Assembly (NCBI GenBank): GCA_018714345.1
Contig: DVNO01000012.1
Location: 1 to 56,877 of the forward strand
Origin: Candidatus Enterousia avicola
GTDB lineage: Bacteria > Pseudomonadota > Alphaproteobacteria > Rs-D84
Reading direction: 5' to 3'
Length of the DNA: 56,877 bases
Both the position numbers and the translations under genes were made by a program. Positions 29,535 through 40,051 of this stretch are shown piece after piece (positions within the stretch are counted from its first letter, which is position 1; every line of letters begins with the position of its first letter). Under the pieces are notes generated by a model. The model did not search any database and was not told the DNA's origin. It worked only from the letters and a program-made list of their open reading frames with translations.

Positions 29535-30623
29535 TTATGCGAACTTTAATAAAACCAACGCAAGCCCCGAAAACAATATCGACATTATGAAAAAGCGTTC
29601 TACTATTTTCGTTTCTGGCCACCCCAATTCCTCAAAGTGGTGATGCAATGGGGCGCGCAGAAATACACGCTTACCCGTTCCCGTTATTTTACGAGACGCT
29701 TTAAAATACATAGTCTGTATGAATGAAGACAACAAAATCAATACCATCATACCAGCAGCAATAGCCATTATTATCTCTGACTTCAGCAACATCGCAACTG
29801 TTCCCATAAATCCGCCCAAAGCCAAAGAACCAACATCACCCATGAAGATAGAAGCTGGCTTAGAGTTAAACCACAAGAATCCTAACACTGCACCAAACGC
29901 AGCGCCTAAAACTGCATACAGTCCGCTTGCCGCTGGTAAAAACATGACTGTATCCATAAACCCTATACGGGTTGCCCCATACAAAGCTACAACTAAGACA
30001 ACCAAAACAGGCATATAAAGTTTTACCAGCATACCATCTAATCCGTCTGTTATATTAGTTGCATTGGCACTGCCAGCTATAACGAAATAAGCAAATATGT
30101 AATAGAATATACCCAAAGGCCAAATTATACCAAATGGCAAAGCTAATGATAATTCGGGTATGTACAAAGGAATTGTTCTATTAATCAAATAAGCCAATAT
30201 CACAACACAAACAGCCTCTAGCCCCAAACGCGCCATAGGTGACAAACCATTTGATGCTTTTTTTGACTGAGATACGACTTTCTTATAATCATCAACAAAA
30301 CCGATTGCACCGAACATAACCAAAGCAGCTAGTGCTATCCAACCTGTTGGATTAGAAATTGGCATAAACAAAATACTTGGAATAAGAATTGCGGCGATGA
30401 TTAACAAGCCGCCCATAGTTGGCGTTCCCGCTTTTTTTCTATGCTCTTGCGGAACATTTTCACTTATTGGTTGCCCCTTCTTTTGCAATCTGTGCATCAT
30501 GCGTATGAATGGTCTGCCAAATAAAATCATAATTAAAAACGCCAGCCCAAACGCTGCGGCAAACTGAGTCCAACCACTTGCAAAAAATGTTGCGCCACGT
30601 TCAAAAAACAAAGATGTCAGCAT
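29535..30623 (-). CDS. mraY: phospho-N-acetylmuramoyl-pentapeptide transferase
   Basis: GTPTMGGLLI, DDYKK, NATNITDGLDGM, FMGDVGSLALGG, HHHFEELGWPE; start moved to MLTSLFFERG. Confidence 0.96.
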   Translation of the reverse strand: MLTSLFFERGATFFASGWTQFAAAFGLAFLIMILFGRPFIRMMHRLQKKGQPISENVPQEHRKKAGTPTMGGLLIIAAILIPSILFMPISNPTGWIALAALVMFGAIGFVDDYKKVVSQSKKASNGLSPMARLGLEAVCVVILAYLINRTIPLYIPELSLALPFGIIWPLGIFYYIFAYFVIAGSANATNITDGLDGMLVKLYMPVLVVLVVALYGATRIGFMDTVMFLPAASGLYAVLGAAFGAVLGFLWFNSKPASIFMGDVGSLALGGFMGTVAMLLKSEIIMAIAAGMMVLILLSSFIQTMYFKASRKITGTGKRVFLRAPLHHHFEELGWPETKIVERFFIMSILFSGLALVLLKFA

Positions 30624-30676
30624 AAAAAACTCCTTCTTATGCTGACATTTTATCACATAAATATAAAAAGCCAAAA

Positions 30677-30970
30677 CTATTTAGCAACGCATGATATAGG
30701 TTCGCCATCGTTCAAGAACAATGTCCAATCTTCACCCTTGTTCCATAACGTAACAATAGTTTCGTTTAATTCCCCAACATAACGTGCACCAGACGCAGAT
30801 ATAGCCAAATCAAGCACCATTTCGTCACCGTTTATTATGGCGTTAAGCTTTTCACCATTTTCTGATAACGTCATTTGCACCTCATAGTCCCCGCACATGA
30901 CAACTTCTTTTTTGTCACCACAGCCCGCCAGAGCTAACAAGGACATTCCACATAGTAAAAATTTTTTCAT
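30677..30970 (-). CDS. MliC-like lysozyme-inhibitor lipoprotein
   Basis: Lipobox LALAGCG; ISASGARYVGELNETIVTLWNKGEDWTLFLNDGEPISC resembles the MliC/PliC SASGARY..W.KG pattern. Confidence 0.65.
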   Translation of the reverse strand: MKKFLLCGMSLLALAGCGDKKEVVMCGDYEVQMTLSENGEKLNAIINGDEMVLDLAISASGARYVGELNETIVTLWNKGEDWTLFLNDGEPISCVAK

Positions 30971-30991
30971 TAATCTCCCCCTTTGTTTAAA

Positions 30992-33040
30992 TTAGAATAC
31001 ACCGCCTACAACCGGTCCAGAACTTTTCGTTTCTTTTTGGGGTGCAGGATTTGGTTTTTGTCCGGCTTTAAAAGCTTCCGTTATAATCATTCCATTTGGA
31101 TCGGCAGATGCCGCAGCACCACTCATCCTATTTACACGAACAAATGTCAAACCATCTGGCACAGGGAACGGCTGATTCGTCTCGTTCGCAAGTGCAGTTT
31201 TCATAAAATCTGCAAACACACGCGCTGCCATATGACTGCCTGCCCCCTTGCCCAAAGGTTGCGGTAAATCAAAACCTAAATAAACACCCGCAATTAAATT
31301 TTTAGAAAATCCAACGAACCAGATATCTTTCACATCGTTAGTAGTACCAGTTTTACCCGCGATAGTATGTCCCGCTACACGCGCTTGCTTACCTGTTCCA
31401 CGTTCGACGACACCTTGCAAAATAGAAACCATTTGATATAAGCTTTGTGGATCAGATAAAGGCTCGGATTCAGACAAACGTTCGGGTGGCAATAAATCTT
31501 CATTCCATTCTACCAATGTTACATTTCCACCGCCCAAAACACGTCCATACCTGTCTTCTATATAGTCCACAAGTTTTGGCTCTATTAAGCGTCCACCATT
31601 CACGAATGCTGAATAGCCTTGAACCAAACGCTGCAACGTTGTTTCACCAGAACCCAGTGCCAACGATAAATTCACATTCTTTAAGTCTTTCGGATAAACC
31701 CCGAATCGCTGCGCAACCTCTATGGCGTTTTCTACACCTAAATTTTGAACCATTCTTACCGCAGGAACATTCCTTGACGTCTCCAAAGCGTAGCGTAATG
31801 GTATATCCCCTAAGAATTTCTTATCATAATTTTCTGGTTTCCATAACGTTTCATCTTCACGCCAACCTACAATAGGCGCGTCTAATATCAGACTTTCTGG
31901 TGACACACCACGCTCTAAGGCGGCAAGATAAACAAATGGCTTTATCGTACTTCCAATCTGTCGCATAGCCTGTGTTGCTCTATTAAAGGAACTTTCGTTA
32001 AAAGAACGTCCCCCAACCATTGCAACTATTCGACCAGTATGAGGATTCATCGCAATAAGTGCACCCTGCAACTTCTGTTCGTTTTCACCGCGAACGGAAT
32101 TATATCTATCTAGTTCTTTATTCAGTGCGTCACTTGCCGCATGTTGTAATTCAGGAACAATCGTGGTCTTTATATATAGCCCTTCATTATACAAAGTCTC
32201 GCGACCAAGACTTTCAAGCAATTGACGGCGAACGTCTTCCGCAAAATATTGAAAATCTTCTTCCATCTGCGCAGTAAAACCACTGTTTATATTTAACGTC
32301 TCGGCTGCGGCTGCGTCCGCTTCTGCCTGAGTTATATAACCTTCGTCAACCATACGACGCAAAACATAATTTCTTCTTTCTATCGCATCTTCTCTGTTAT
32401 TTGGCGCCTTTGGCAGTGCCGCTAAGAAAGCGCACTCTGATAGCGTCAATTCTGATACAGGTTTATTAAAGTACATCAATGCCGCAGAACCTACGCCATA
32501 CGCACGTGCCCCTAAATATATCTGATTTAAATACAAAGTTAAAATATGTTCTTTTGAAAACGTTCTCTCTAAACGCAAAGCTAAAATAGCTTCTTTTATC
32601 TTTCTGGATATCGTTCTTTCAGACGTCAGGAAAAAGTTTTTTGCAACCTGCTGGGTTATTGTTGACGCACCAGAAAACCGCGCATTAAATCCCATCATAT
32701 GCAGACCATTATTAACAACCGCACGCGTTATTCCCTGAATATCTATTCCAGGATGCGTCCAAAAGTTTTGATCTTCTGCTGCAATAAACGCATTTACAAG
32801 TTGCGGTGGCAAATCCGCATAATCTATAAACACCCTGCGTTCTTCTGCATATTCTATCAACAGACTGCCATCAGATGCATACAGACGCGTTGCAACCGGT
32901 GGCGCATATGTTGCCAGTTTTTTATAATCTGGCAAATCATTACCATATATAAAAACGAGTACTGCCAACGCAGCAACACAAAAAGTAAAACCCCAAAATA
33001 ATATGTTTAAAAAAACTTTTAATACTTTTTTGAACTTCAT
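30992..33040 (-). CDS. mrcA: penicillin-binding protein 1A (bifunctional class A PBP)
   Basis: EDQNFWTHPGIDIQGI; GASTITQQVAKNF; RQIGSTIKPFVYLAALE; KTGTTNDVKDIWFVGFS. Confidence 0.95.
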   Translation of the reverse strand: MKFKKVLKVFLNILFWGFTFCVAALAVLVFIYGNDLPDYKKLATYAPPVATRLYASDGSLLIEYAEERRVFIDYADLPPQLVNAFIAAEDQNFWTHPGIDIQGITRAVVNNGLHMMGFNARFSGASTITQQVAKNFFLTSERTISRKIKEAILALRLERTFSKEHILTLYLNQIYLGARAYGVGSAALMYFNKPVSELTLSECAFLAALPKAPNNREDAIERRNYVLRRMVDEGYITQAEADAAAAETLNINSGFTAQMEEDFQYFAEDVRRQLLESLGRETLYNEGLYIKTTIVPELQHAASDALNKELDRYNSVRGENEQKLQGALIAMNPHTGRIVAMVGGRSFNESSFNRATQAMRQIGSTIKPFVYLAALERGVSPESLILDAPIVGWREDETLWKPENYDKKFLGDIPLRYALETSRNVPAVRMVQNLGVENAIEVAQRFGVYPKDLKNVNLSLALGSGETTLQRLVQGYSAFVNGGRLIEPKLVDYIEDRYGRVLGGGNVTLVEWNEDLLPPERLSESEPLSDPQSLYQMVSILQGVVERGTGKQARVAGHTIAGKTGTTNDVKDIWFVGFSKNLIAGVYLGFDLPQPLGKGAGSHMAARVFADFMKTALANETNQPFPVPDGLTFVRVNRMSGAAASADPNGMIITEAFKAGQKPNPAPQKETKSSGPVVGGVF

Positions 33041-33096
33041 AACTGTTGAATTTTAAATTATTTGTTTTGGCTTTGCAAGTTTTGTATACCAATAAA

Positions 33097-33124
33097 AAAG
33101 CCCCACATACAAATGTGGGACAAA
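33097..33124 (-). terminator. intrinsic terminator
   Basis: aaaaaagccccacatacaaatgtggga. Confidence 0.65.
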
Positions 33125-33143
33125 ACACAATATTCTTCGTTTT

Positions 33144-33848
33144 TTATAATTCTACTTTTCCATTTGTTGCAACTAAATCTGCCCCCATAGTAATCTTACC
33201 GCCCGCTTCGCGAACCAATAAATCACCAGCCGCAACTTCAGCAAAATCTAATGGGTCAGAAACGAATGCATCAAACTTCCCAGCTGCAACCCATGCTAAA
33301 TCCAATGCTGGGCATCCTGTCTTACGTACATCACCAATTAAACGACGAGAATCAGACACATTATATGCAATTGTCAAATCAGCTGGTTCTGATAAATTAG
33401 AAACTTTAACACGTGCCGAATGATAGGCAGAAAAAATATACGCCCCACGTTCAGCTTCTGCGTAATACAATCTTTCGTCAATCGGCGAATATACCAAAGC
33501 TATCTTCGTTTCGTCATTAGAACGCAGCGCCAAAGAAATTGCGAAATGAGGATTTGCACGAACGAAATTAGCCGCCCCAGACAAGGACAACACAAACTCA
33601 TCGCGACCGTCACCCTCTTGCGTCACGTTCGGCGTCAACAACCCAGCAGACGGGCGAACCAGCAACAAATCAGAAAGAATGCTTTCTTCTATTCTGGCAG
33701 CAGCTTTCTTTACAAAGTCACGCGCACCATGCAAAGATTGCTGAAGATTCTCAACCTCGCCAAAGTCATGACGCAAACCAGACGCAGTACGTTGCAGCGC
33801 CATAAACATTCTATTTAACTCAGTCGAGCCCTTTATCAGCAGTTCCAT
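33144..33848 (-). CDS. inositol monophosphatase-superfamily protein, probably catalytically degenerate
   Basis: NFVRANPHFAISLAL, LDLAWVAAGKFDAF and AAGDLLVREAGGKI match IMPase; the DPIDGT metal site reads LSLSGA. Confidence 0.75.
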   Translation of the reverse strand: MELLIKGSTELNRMFMALQRTASGLRHDFGEVENLQQSLHGARDFVKKAAARIEESILSDLLLVRPSAGLLTPNVTQEGDGRDEFVLSLSGAANFVRANPHFAISLALRSNDETKIALVYSPIDERLYYAEAERGAYIFSAYHSARVKVSNLSEPADLTIAYNVSDSRRLIGDVRKTGCPALDLAWVAAGKFDAFVSDPLDFAEVAAGDLLVREAGGKITMGADLVATNGKVEL

Positions 33849-33873
33849 TACTGTGCCTCGTCTTTATTGTATA

Positions 33874-34086
33874 TTAAAACTTAAACCCTGCAAATTTCTT
33901 CTTAAAGCCCGCAGCACGCTGACCTTTCTCACCAGCGTTACTACGCTGACCGGTCCATGCAGAATGGTTCAAGTTATCTGTAGACAAAACTAAATCTTTT
34001 TTTACAGAAGAATACATCTTAATCGTGTTACCATCTGTCATTGTAACATTGATTTCGTGATATTCTGGATGAATTCCTTTTTTCAT
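33874..34086 (-). CDS. rpmE: 50S ribosomal protein L31
   Basis: MKKGIHPEYHEINVTMTDGN...LDNLNHSAWTGQ-like C-terminus (STDNLNHSAWTGQRSN). Confidence 0.9.
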   Translation of the reverse strand: MKKGIHPEYHEINVTMTDGNTIKMYSSVKKDLVLSTDNLNHSAWTGQRSNAGEKGQRAAGFKKKFAGFKF

Positions 34087-34164
34087 CGTATTTACCCTTT
34101 ATGTTTTACAAGCCTGAAAATTATACAAACATTTTTCCAGAAATCAAGCAATATTCACATCTTA

Positions 34165-34683
34165 TTAATAGCGACCAATGCAACCTAAATAAGAATTTCC
34201 CGTAGATTCTAGTACATTTATAAACTGTGCCTGACTTTTCCCAGAAAACAGCGCAAGTATTGTCCCCGCGTCCGTCGCCAACATATCTGCAACGGTGGCA
34301 ATACCAGAATTCATTTTTTTAAAAAATCCACTGGCGGGGTATATCTCTGCCGCCAAAAGTTGGTTTTTACCGCTCTTTGATGCTTTTGCCGCCATTTTTT
34401 CTGATTCTATTACCATCAATTGACATTCAGGAGATATTATCAGCTTGTCCGTAACAACAGCATTACCCCCCAACAACTCGCCCCACCAACCAGTCGATTC
34501 ACAAAAAACAGGGTAATATACGGTTCCACTAGGATTTTTTTCCAAAATATCAACCAAATCTACGTCACCAGTCACTATTTCTGGCATTACACCAGTAGAA
34601 TTATTTATCACCTTACGCGCCAACTGATAATCAGGGTCGGCTTTCGTTTTACGTGGCCAATAAAGAATCGGAAACTGCTTCAT
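34165..34683 (-). CDS. hypothetical protein (172 aa)
   Basis: Long ORF in intergenic space with no recognised family. Confidence 0.6.
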   Translation of the reverse strand: MKQFPILYWPRKTKADPDYQLARKVINNSTGVMPEIVTGDVDLVDILEKNPSGTVYYPVFCESTGWWGELLGGNAVVTDKLIISPECQLMVIESEKMAAKASKSGKNQLLAAEIYPASGFFKKMNSGIATVADMLATDAGTILALFSGKSQAQFINVLESTGNSYLGCIGRY

Positions 34684-34751
34684 TGATATGAATTATATCA
34701 GATTCGGCATATACAAAAAAGAGGCCTACTATAAATAAAGCACTTGATTTT

Positions 34752-36041
34752 TTATTTTTTTAATGAGGCATACCATTTTTTTAGGTTTCCCCACATAATA
34801 TTTACATCTTTTTTAGCGGTATTATAGAAATCCTCAGGAATTTTTACATTTGCAAACAATGTTTTTACCAGCGCAGGTATCATTGTCATAAACATTGCAA
34901 TAAATATTCCCATCAAAAGAATCGTTATTATGCTGTCATTTCGCATCATCAGACCGTCCATTAAAATAGTTGAATCATTCTCTGACAAAGCTAATGCCAG
35001 CCTATCCGCACCGTCCCATTGACCAAATACTGCATTCAAGAACATAATCGAAAATGTTAAAAACACGCCAACCATTGCGATTCCTGCTGTTGCCTTTATG
35101 ACATCGTCTATCATTCCTTTTATTGTTTGACCACCATTTGGAAATATTGGCCAACCTTTAAACAACCATGACATTAACATGAACGGCAACATAACTAAAT
35201 CTAAGGACAGTTTTACCAATACCTCTAAGAAATATAACGGAACTGGTAACATCGCAGCAAAAAACAATACCAGAATTAATAAACCAACAAAGAAAATTGG
35301 CACGTTCGGGAATATAGGAACACCCCATAGTATGTGATGCATGTACTCTTCATTAAAAGCCATATTTAACATCGTCCAGCCTATGGTCATTCCAAGCCCA
35401 GTCATTTGATGTACGTTTGCAATTTCACATGTTAAATTATGACGCAGGCGCGGTGAAAACGCCCCCGATTCTGCCGAAGCAACGCTTGCAGCAGTTGGGT
35501 CTGCAACGGCTGTCGCAACAACACACGAAGCAAACTCATCGTTCCCCGCAACAGCACGATTCAAAGAAAGCCCGACATTAAAAATAGGTTCTATCGCTAT
35601 ACTTGTTATCAATCTAGGCAACGGTATCGCTATCAATGCAGCCACAAAAGCAAGCTTTATAAACTTTACACCAAAGTCACTAACTATTGACCATGGTTCT
35701 TCTATCTTCGCATTTAGAAATCCAGAAAATAATTTCCAAGCAAACCATACAGCCATTAAACCAGCAGAAAAAGGAACTATTACTGTCCCTATTGCGCTAT
35801 AAACACGTGGTAATAAACCAGACAGAGTTGAAATAATATCTGCGAACATCTGACATGACCAACAACTACTAAAGAAATTTAAAGCATCTGCCATATTAAC
35901 AGGTGCCGCTGTTCTATATATGGAAAAACCTGCAATAACCCCAAGTCCGGCTATTGTTCCAACAATAAGTGGCGCAGCCGCCCCTGCTGTGAAAGGCAAG
36001 AAAGATAAAAAAATAACCCAAAATTTTTTTAGTCGGTTCAT
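34752..36041 (-). CDS. VirB6/TrbL-like polytopic membrane protein (paralogue 1, divergent)
   Basis: Start moved to MNRLKKFWVIFLSFLPFTAGAAAPL; CWSCQMF, LITSIAIEPIFNVGLSLN, LVMLPFMLMSWLFKGWPIF; several TM segments. Confidence 0.7.
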   Translation of the reverse strand: MNRLKKFWVIFLSFLPFTAGAAAPLIVGTIAGLGVIAGFSIYRTAAPVNMADALNFFSSCWSCQMFADIISTLSGLLPRVYSAIGTVIVPFSAGLMAVWFAWKLFSGFLNAKIEEPWSIVSDFGVKFIKLAFVAALIAIPLPRLITSIAIEPIFNVGLSLNRAVAGNDEFASCVVATAVADPTAASVASAESGAFSPRLRHNLTCEIANVHQMTGLGMTIGWTMLNMAFNEEYMHHILWGVPIFPNVPIFFVGLLILVLFFAAMLPVPLYFLEVLVKLSLDLVMLPFMLMSWLFKGWPIFPNGGQTIKGMIDDVIKATAGIAMVGVFLTFSIMFLNAVFGQWDGADRLALALSENDSTILMDGLMMRNDSIITILLMGIFIAMFMTMIPALVKTLFANVKIPEDFYNTAKKDVNIMWGNLKKWYASLKK

Positions 36042-36108
36042 TGCTTTTAAGTATACCATATTTTGCATTAAATGTGATATAATTGAAAAGATAAAAAATG
36101 CAGAGAGA

Positions 36109-37407
36109 ATGATTTTATTCAAAAAAATTCTTAACAGTTTGTGCTTACGCGGAATAACCGCAGCATTTTTTGCATTTTTTATTCTAACCCCGTTCAGTGC
36201 ATACGCAGCAGATTACGCTATTGTGGACGCGCTAAATCTTGCCCCTATCATTCCTACCATCCTTGATGCACTGATGGCAATTGCAACCGGCGGTTACGAA
36301 TTTTTTGTAGGAAATGGAACTGGGATAATCTACATACTGGTATGGGGCTTCCTTGCAGTATCGATGGCATTGTATTTGCTGAAAATGTACTTCCCAAAAA
36401 CATGGTTGTCTTTTTTTGGCTTCTCTGGCGGTGGCGAGATGATAGCCGGAGTAGACGGTATGAGTATTGCCACAAACATGTTAAAACCTGCTATCAGGGC
36501 TATAATAGCTGTAACGGTGTTGCTGCAACTAAAACCCGTTTATCTAACTGAATGGTTAATTAACCCTTTCTTACAATTCGGTTCTCTTTATACACACCAC
36601 ATAACAGAAACAATTAATGAAACTGGCACGAACGCAAAAAAAATAGAATGCCCTCAATCTGTGATAGACCAAGGATGGATAACAAAAGAAAGCTGTGAAT
36701 TTTTGGTTCAACCAGTTTCCGACCTATCCCATGCAAACAATCAAATCATAAAACGAGGCTTTGATTTTATTACCCGCGGTTTAAAGGGACTTATAACTTT
36801 AATACCACATGGTGGTGAAGACTTCCTTAACCTTGTTACAGGCATAATTTTAGTTATCACTTTTGTTTCAAGTAACCTTTTCATGGCTTTGTTAATAATA
36901 CAGGCAATATTTAATTTTGGTATGGCCCTAGTTCTGTACCCGTTTCAGGTTTTGGTTTATGTAGTTAAACCAAACGACAAATGGTTAGATATATGGCCGG
37001 CCTTTGGCGGAATAACAAAAGCCTTGCAGAAAATAGTTGTTACTATGATTGCATGCGCTTTTATGCTATGTGTAAATTTGGCTATAATAAAAGCTTTGTT
37101 CCAATGGAATTCGTCGGTATTTGTAGTCGCAGCAGGTGGAACTGCGTCCTCTAATATTCCATCCGCAGTAAATACAAGTCTTGGTTTCGGACAACATTCC
37201 ATATTATGGTTATCAGCAATTTTAACATTTTATTTGATGTTTAAGTTGTTTGATTTAACACGTGAAAAACTTGATACGTACGTTGGAAAAGATTCTGCCA
37301 ACCTATATAACCAAGTTAAGGGCGATTCAAAAATCTTAATCAATCGTGCCAAAGGCATTGGGTCTGCAATAGGTACAGCAGCAGGGTGGATAAAAAAGAA
37401 GAAATGA
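36109..37407 (+). CDS. VirB6/TrbL-like polytopic membrane protein (paralogue 2)
   Basis: Start moved to MILFKKILNSLCLRG; signal/TM; EWLINPFLQFGSLYTHH; LVLYPFQVLVYVVKPNDKWLDIWPAFGG. Confidence 0.7.
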   Translation: MILFKKILNSLCLRGITAAFFAFFILTPFSAYAADYAIVDALNLAPIIPTILDALMAIATGGYEFFVGNGTGIIYILVWGFLAVSMALYLLKMYFPKTWLSFFGFSGGGEMIAGVDGMSIATNMLKPAIRAIIAVTVLLQLKPVYLTEWLINPFLQFGSLYTHHITETINETGTNAKKIECPQSVIDQGWITKESCEFLVQPVSDLSHANNQIIKRGFDFITRGLKGLITLIPHGGEDFLNLVTGIILVITFVSSNLFMALLIIQAIFNFGMALVLYPFQVLVYVVKPNDKWLDIWPAFGGITKALQKIVVTMIACAFMLCVNLAIIKALFQWNSSVFVVAAGGTASSNIPSAVNTSLGFGQHSILWLSAILTFYLMFKLFDLTREKLDTYVGKDSANLYNQVKGDSKILINRAKGIGSAIGTAAGWIKKKK

Positions 37408-38618
37408 ACGAAATAGCAAACTCTTTTGTTGAAAGCACTGCGCAATGTTGGGGTTGCCCAATATTTGACCGTTTGTTTCAAATAATTTCTTATGCGGCTG
37501 CCGCCGTATATGATAAGTTTGCAATTTTTTGCGTCATAATATTCTGCGTCCTATTCGCTTTTTATATTATAAACGCGTTCTGGAAAAATATGAAAGACGG
37601 CGTTTCTGATCCGTTTTATCAAAAATCTATTAAACCTGTATTTATAAATTCTATTGTGGCGTTGGCTCTTTTAAGTATGGGGGTTATGTTCCCACGCTTT
37701 ATAACAAGTATTACGTTTGAACCCGTAGCAGATCTGACTCTTATCTACACGCAAAGCATGTTAAAAACAGACAATAGCGTTGTAAACGAGAAGGTAACAT
37801 ATCAACCAGAAACTATAAACGATGAAGGATTTTACCGCCCACAGCTGCGTGACAAAATTATAATGCTTATGAAAACAACTATCACACAGTTCCAAGCATA
37901 CATGAAACTTGGTATTGCTATCATGGACAAAGCGTTTTCTTTAAAAGCACTGCTTGGAATAGGTTCTTTAATAAAGCACATACTTCTATTCGTGATTGGC
38001 TTATATTTAACCTATGGGTTCTTTAAACTTTTCTTGTATTTCTGCTTTTATTTTGCTGACGTAATCATAGCGATGACCTTTTTCGCCTTTTTCTTCCCAT
38101 TGTCGTTAATACTAATTTCTTTCAAGGGTGGAAATGCGCCCAATTGGATTTTATCACTTGGGAAAAACGTTGGAACCAACCAATTTAAAAATTTAATAAA
38201 CTCTATCGTTACATTGGCGTCTGCTGTTATTACATATACTGTAATAATGGTTATACTTGCAAAATTTTTCTCTGCCCAGGGGCAAAGTGCAGCCGAAATC
38301 ATGGAGCTTATAACCACAGGGCAAATATTTGCTGACGATCTTTCAACAGACAACCTTGCAGCTATGACAATCGGTAGCTGTATAATTCTTGTTTATGTGT
38401 TAAACTTCATATACAGTCAAATTCCACAGGTTACATCTATGATTATGGATTCGTTCGGCGTTTCTACAAAGAATGATTTGAGCGAACAACTGGCAAAGGA
38501 CGCGATGAAGTTAACATCAAACGTAATAAATACAGCAGTTAGCATCGGGAAAAACATTTTAAGTGGTGGCGAAACAAAAGATAAAAAAGAAGGCGACAAA
38601 AAAGCGGAAAAGAAATAA
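37404..38618 (+). CDS. VirB6/TrbL-like polytopic membrane protein (paralogue 3)
   Basis: ATGA overlap with previous gene; CWGCPIFDRLFQII; FITSITFEPVADLTLIYTQ; AFFFPLSLILISFKG. Confidence 0.7.
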   Translation: MNEIANSFVESTAQCWGCPIFDRLFQIISYAAAAVYDKFAIFCVIIFCVLFAFYIINAFWKNMKDGVSDPFYQKSIKPVFINSIVALALLSMGVMFPRFITSITFEPVADLTLIYTQSMLKTDNSVVNEKVTYQPETINDEGFYRPQLRDKIIMLMKTTITQFQAYMKLGIAIMDKAFSLKALLGIGSLIKHILLFVIGLYLTYGFFKLFLYFCFYFADVIIAMTFFAFFFPLSLILISFKGGNAPNWILSLGKNVGTNQFKNLINSIVTLASAVITYTVIMVILAKFFSAQGQSAAEIMELITTGQIFADDLSTDNLAAMTIGSCIILVYVLNFIYSQIPQVTSMIMDSFGVSTKNDLSEQLAKDAMKLTSNVINTAVSIGKNILSGGETKDKKEGDKKAEKK

Positions 38619-40051
38619 TGAAGAAAAAATTAATTGCCATTGCCATAAAATTTACCATGGGCTTAATTGCCCTAGGTATAGGTATATGGTATTTGTCATC
38701 TTCTATTGGTGGGGCCGCCATAACATACACCAGTATGGATAATTTTATGACGGCAATCGGTGTCAAAGACGGGGATATCGCATCTGCAAATGGTTGTTTT
38801 TTGTGCGGCTACATACAAGAGCTGTTTGCAGTAATAGGCCGTGCCGCTGAAATGTTCTGGACTGCGATGGTGGACAACATCTGGATACTGATGGCATTAG
38901 GTTTCGGGTTGTTCTTGGTTATATATACGGGCAAATACATTTATGACGCAGCAAAAAAAACAGCCACTCTTGACGAGTCAGAAAAGAAAATCGAACTAAA
39001 AGGCTGGTTTGATAAAGTATGGCGACAAGGCGCCAGAGTTTTAATTGTTGGGGCTATGATGGGCGCTCTTGGCATGGGTGGCACCGCTGCTTTACGAACC
39101 GTAGCAAACATAACGATAACTCCTGTGATGTTCGTTGGCGCCGAGTTATCCATGGCGGCAACAGGTGTATCGGATGCCGCACAATGCAATGCACTTAATC
39201 CAAATGCAGAAACAGACGATGTTCTGAACCCTGTACTTGGACCCTTTATGTGCGTCATTGGAAACATAAATAGCGTTATGCTGGCTGGCGCAGCTGGTGG
39301 TTTTTCCCTGATGAATTATTCATGGCTGGACATGGGTGGTGGTGTCTTTACTTGGTTAGCGGGGCTTGCATTAGTATTAATGTTCCTAATAATCGGGTTC
39401 GATTTAGTTTTTCAAATTCTTTCCGTGGTCTTTAAGCTTGTTTTCTTAATAATATTTTTACCGCTAATTTTAGCAGCCGCAGCATTTGAACAGACTTGGT
39501 CTTTGGCAAATGGTGTGGTAAAGAATGCAGTAGATATGCTGATAAAAACCGCTATTCAGGTTGTAAGCATTACTTTAAAAGTCCTTATCACGTACGCTAT
39601 CGTTGCATACGCTGCTGATTCGTATTTCCCGGGACCACGCGATGGGTACAGTGCCATACTGCCACCAATGATGGGACAAACAGTAGAAAATCCAGATGCC
39701 CAAACACTATCCGTAATTAACGTATTTTCTACCTGTGAAAGTGTGGCCACAGCGGACGGAGAAATGGATGCAGACAAATTTAAAAACTGTTTTACTGCGC
39801 AACGCACACAAGTAGAAAATCAATATCCAAACGCCTTTGACTTTATGGATGACGGTTGGGATTTCTTATTAATGATGTTATTCATATTCTTCTTGTACTT
39901 TTATGCAATTAAACCAAAAGTAGACGCTATAATAGTAGGAAGCAGTAAAGAACAATTTGATTTTGGAACTTGGGCCAAAGATTTGGGTAAGAAAATTTGG
40001 TACAGTCCAAGACAAATATTTGAAAACATTTCAAAGGCTATGGATAAATAA
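38618..40051 (+). CDS. VirB6/TrbL-like polytopic membrane protein (paralogue 4)
   Basis: TAATG overlap with previous gene; CFLCGYIQELFAVIG; ANITITPVMFVGAEL; LVFLIIFLPLILAAAAFEQTW. Confidence 0.72.
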   Translation: MKKKLIAIAIKFTMGLIALGIGIWYLSSSIGGAAITYTSMDNFMTAIGVKDGDIASANGCFLCGYIQELFAVIGRAAEMFWTAMVDNIWILMALGFGLFLVIYTGKYIYDAAKKTATLDESEKKIELKGWFDKVWRQGARVLIVGAMMGALGMGGTAALRTVANITITPVMFVGAELSMAATGVSDAAQCNALNPNAETDDVLNPVLGPFMCVIGNINSVMLAGAAGGFSLMNYSWLDMGGGVFTWLAGLALVLMFLIIGFDLVFQILSVVFKLVFLIIFLPLILAAAAFEQTWSLANGVVKNAVDMLIKTAIQVVSITLKVLITYAIVAYAADSYFPGPRDGYSAILPPMMGQTVENPDAQTLSVINVFSTCESVATADGEMDADKFKNCFTAQRTQVENQYPNAFDFMDDGWDFLLMMLFIFFLYFYAIKPKVDAIIVGSSKEQFDFGTWAKDLGKKIWYSPRQIFENISKAMDK

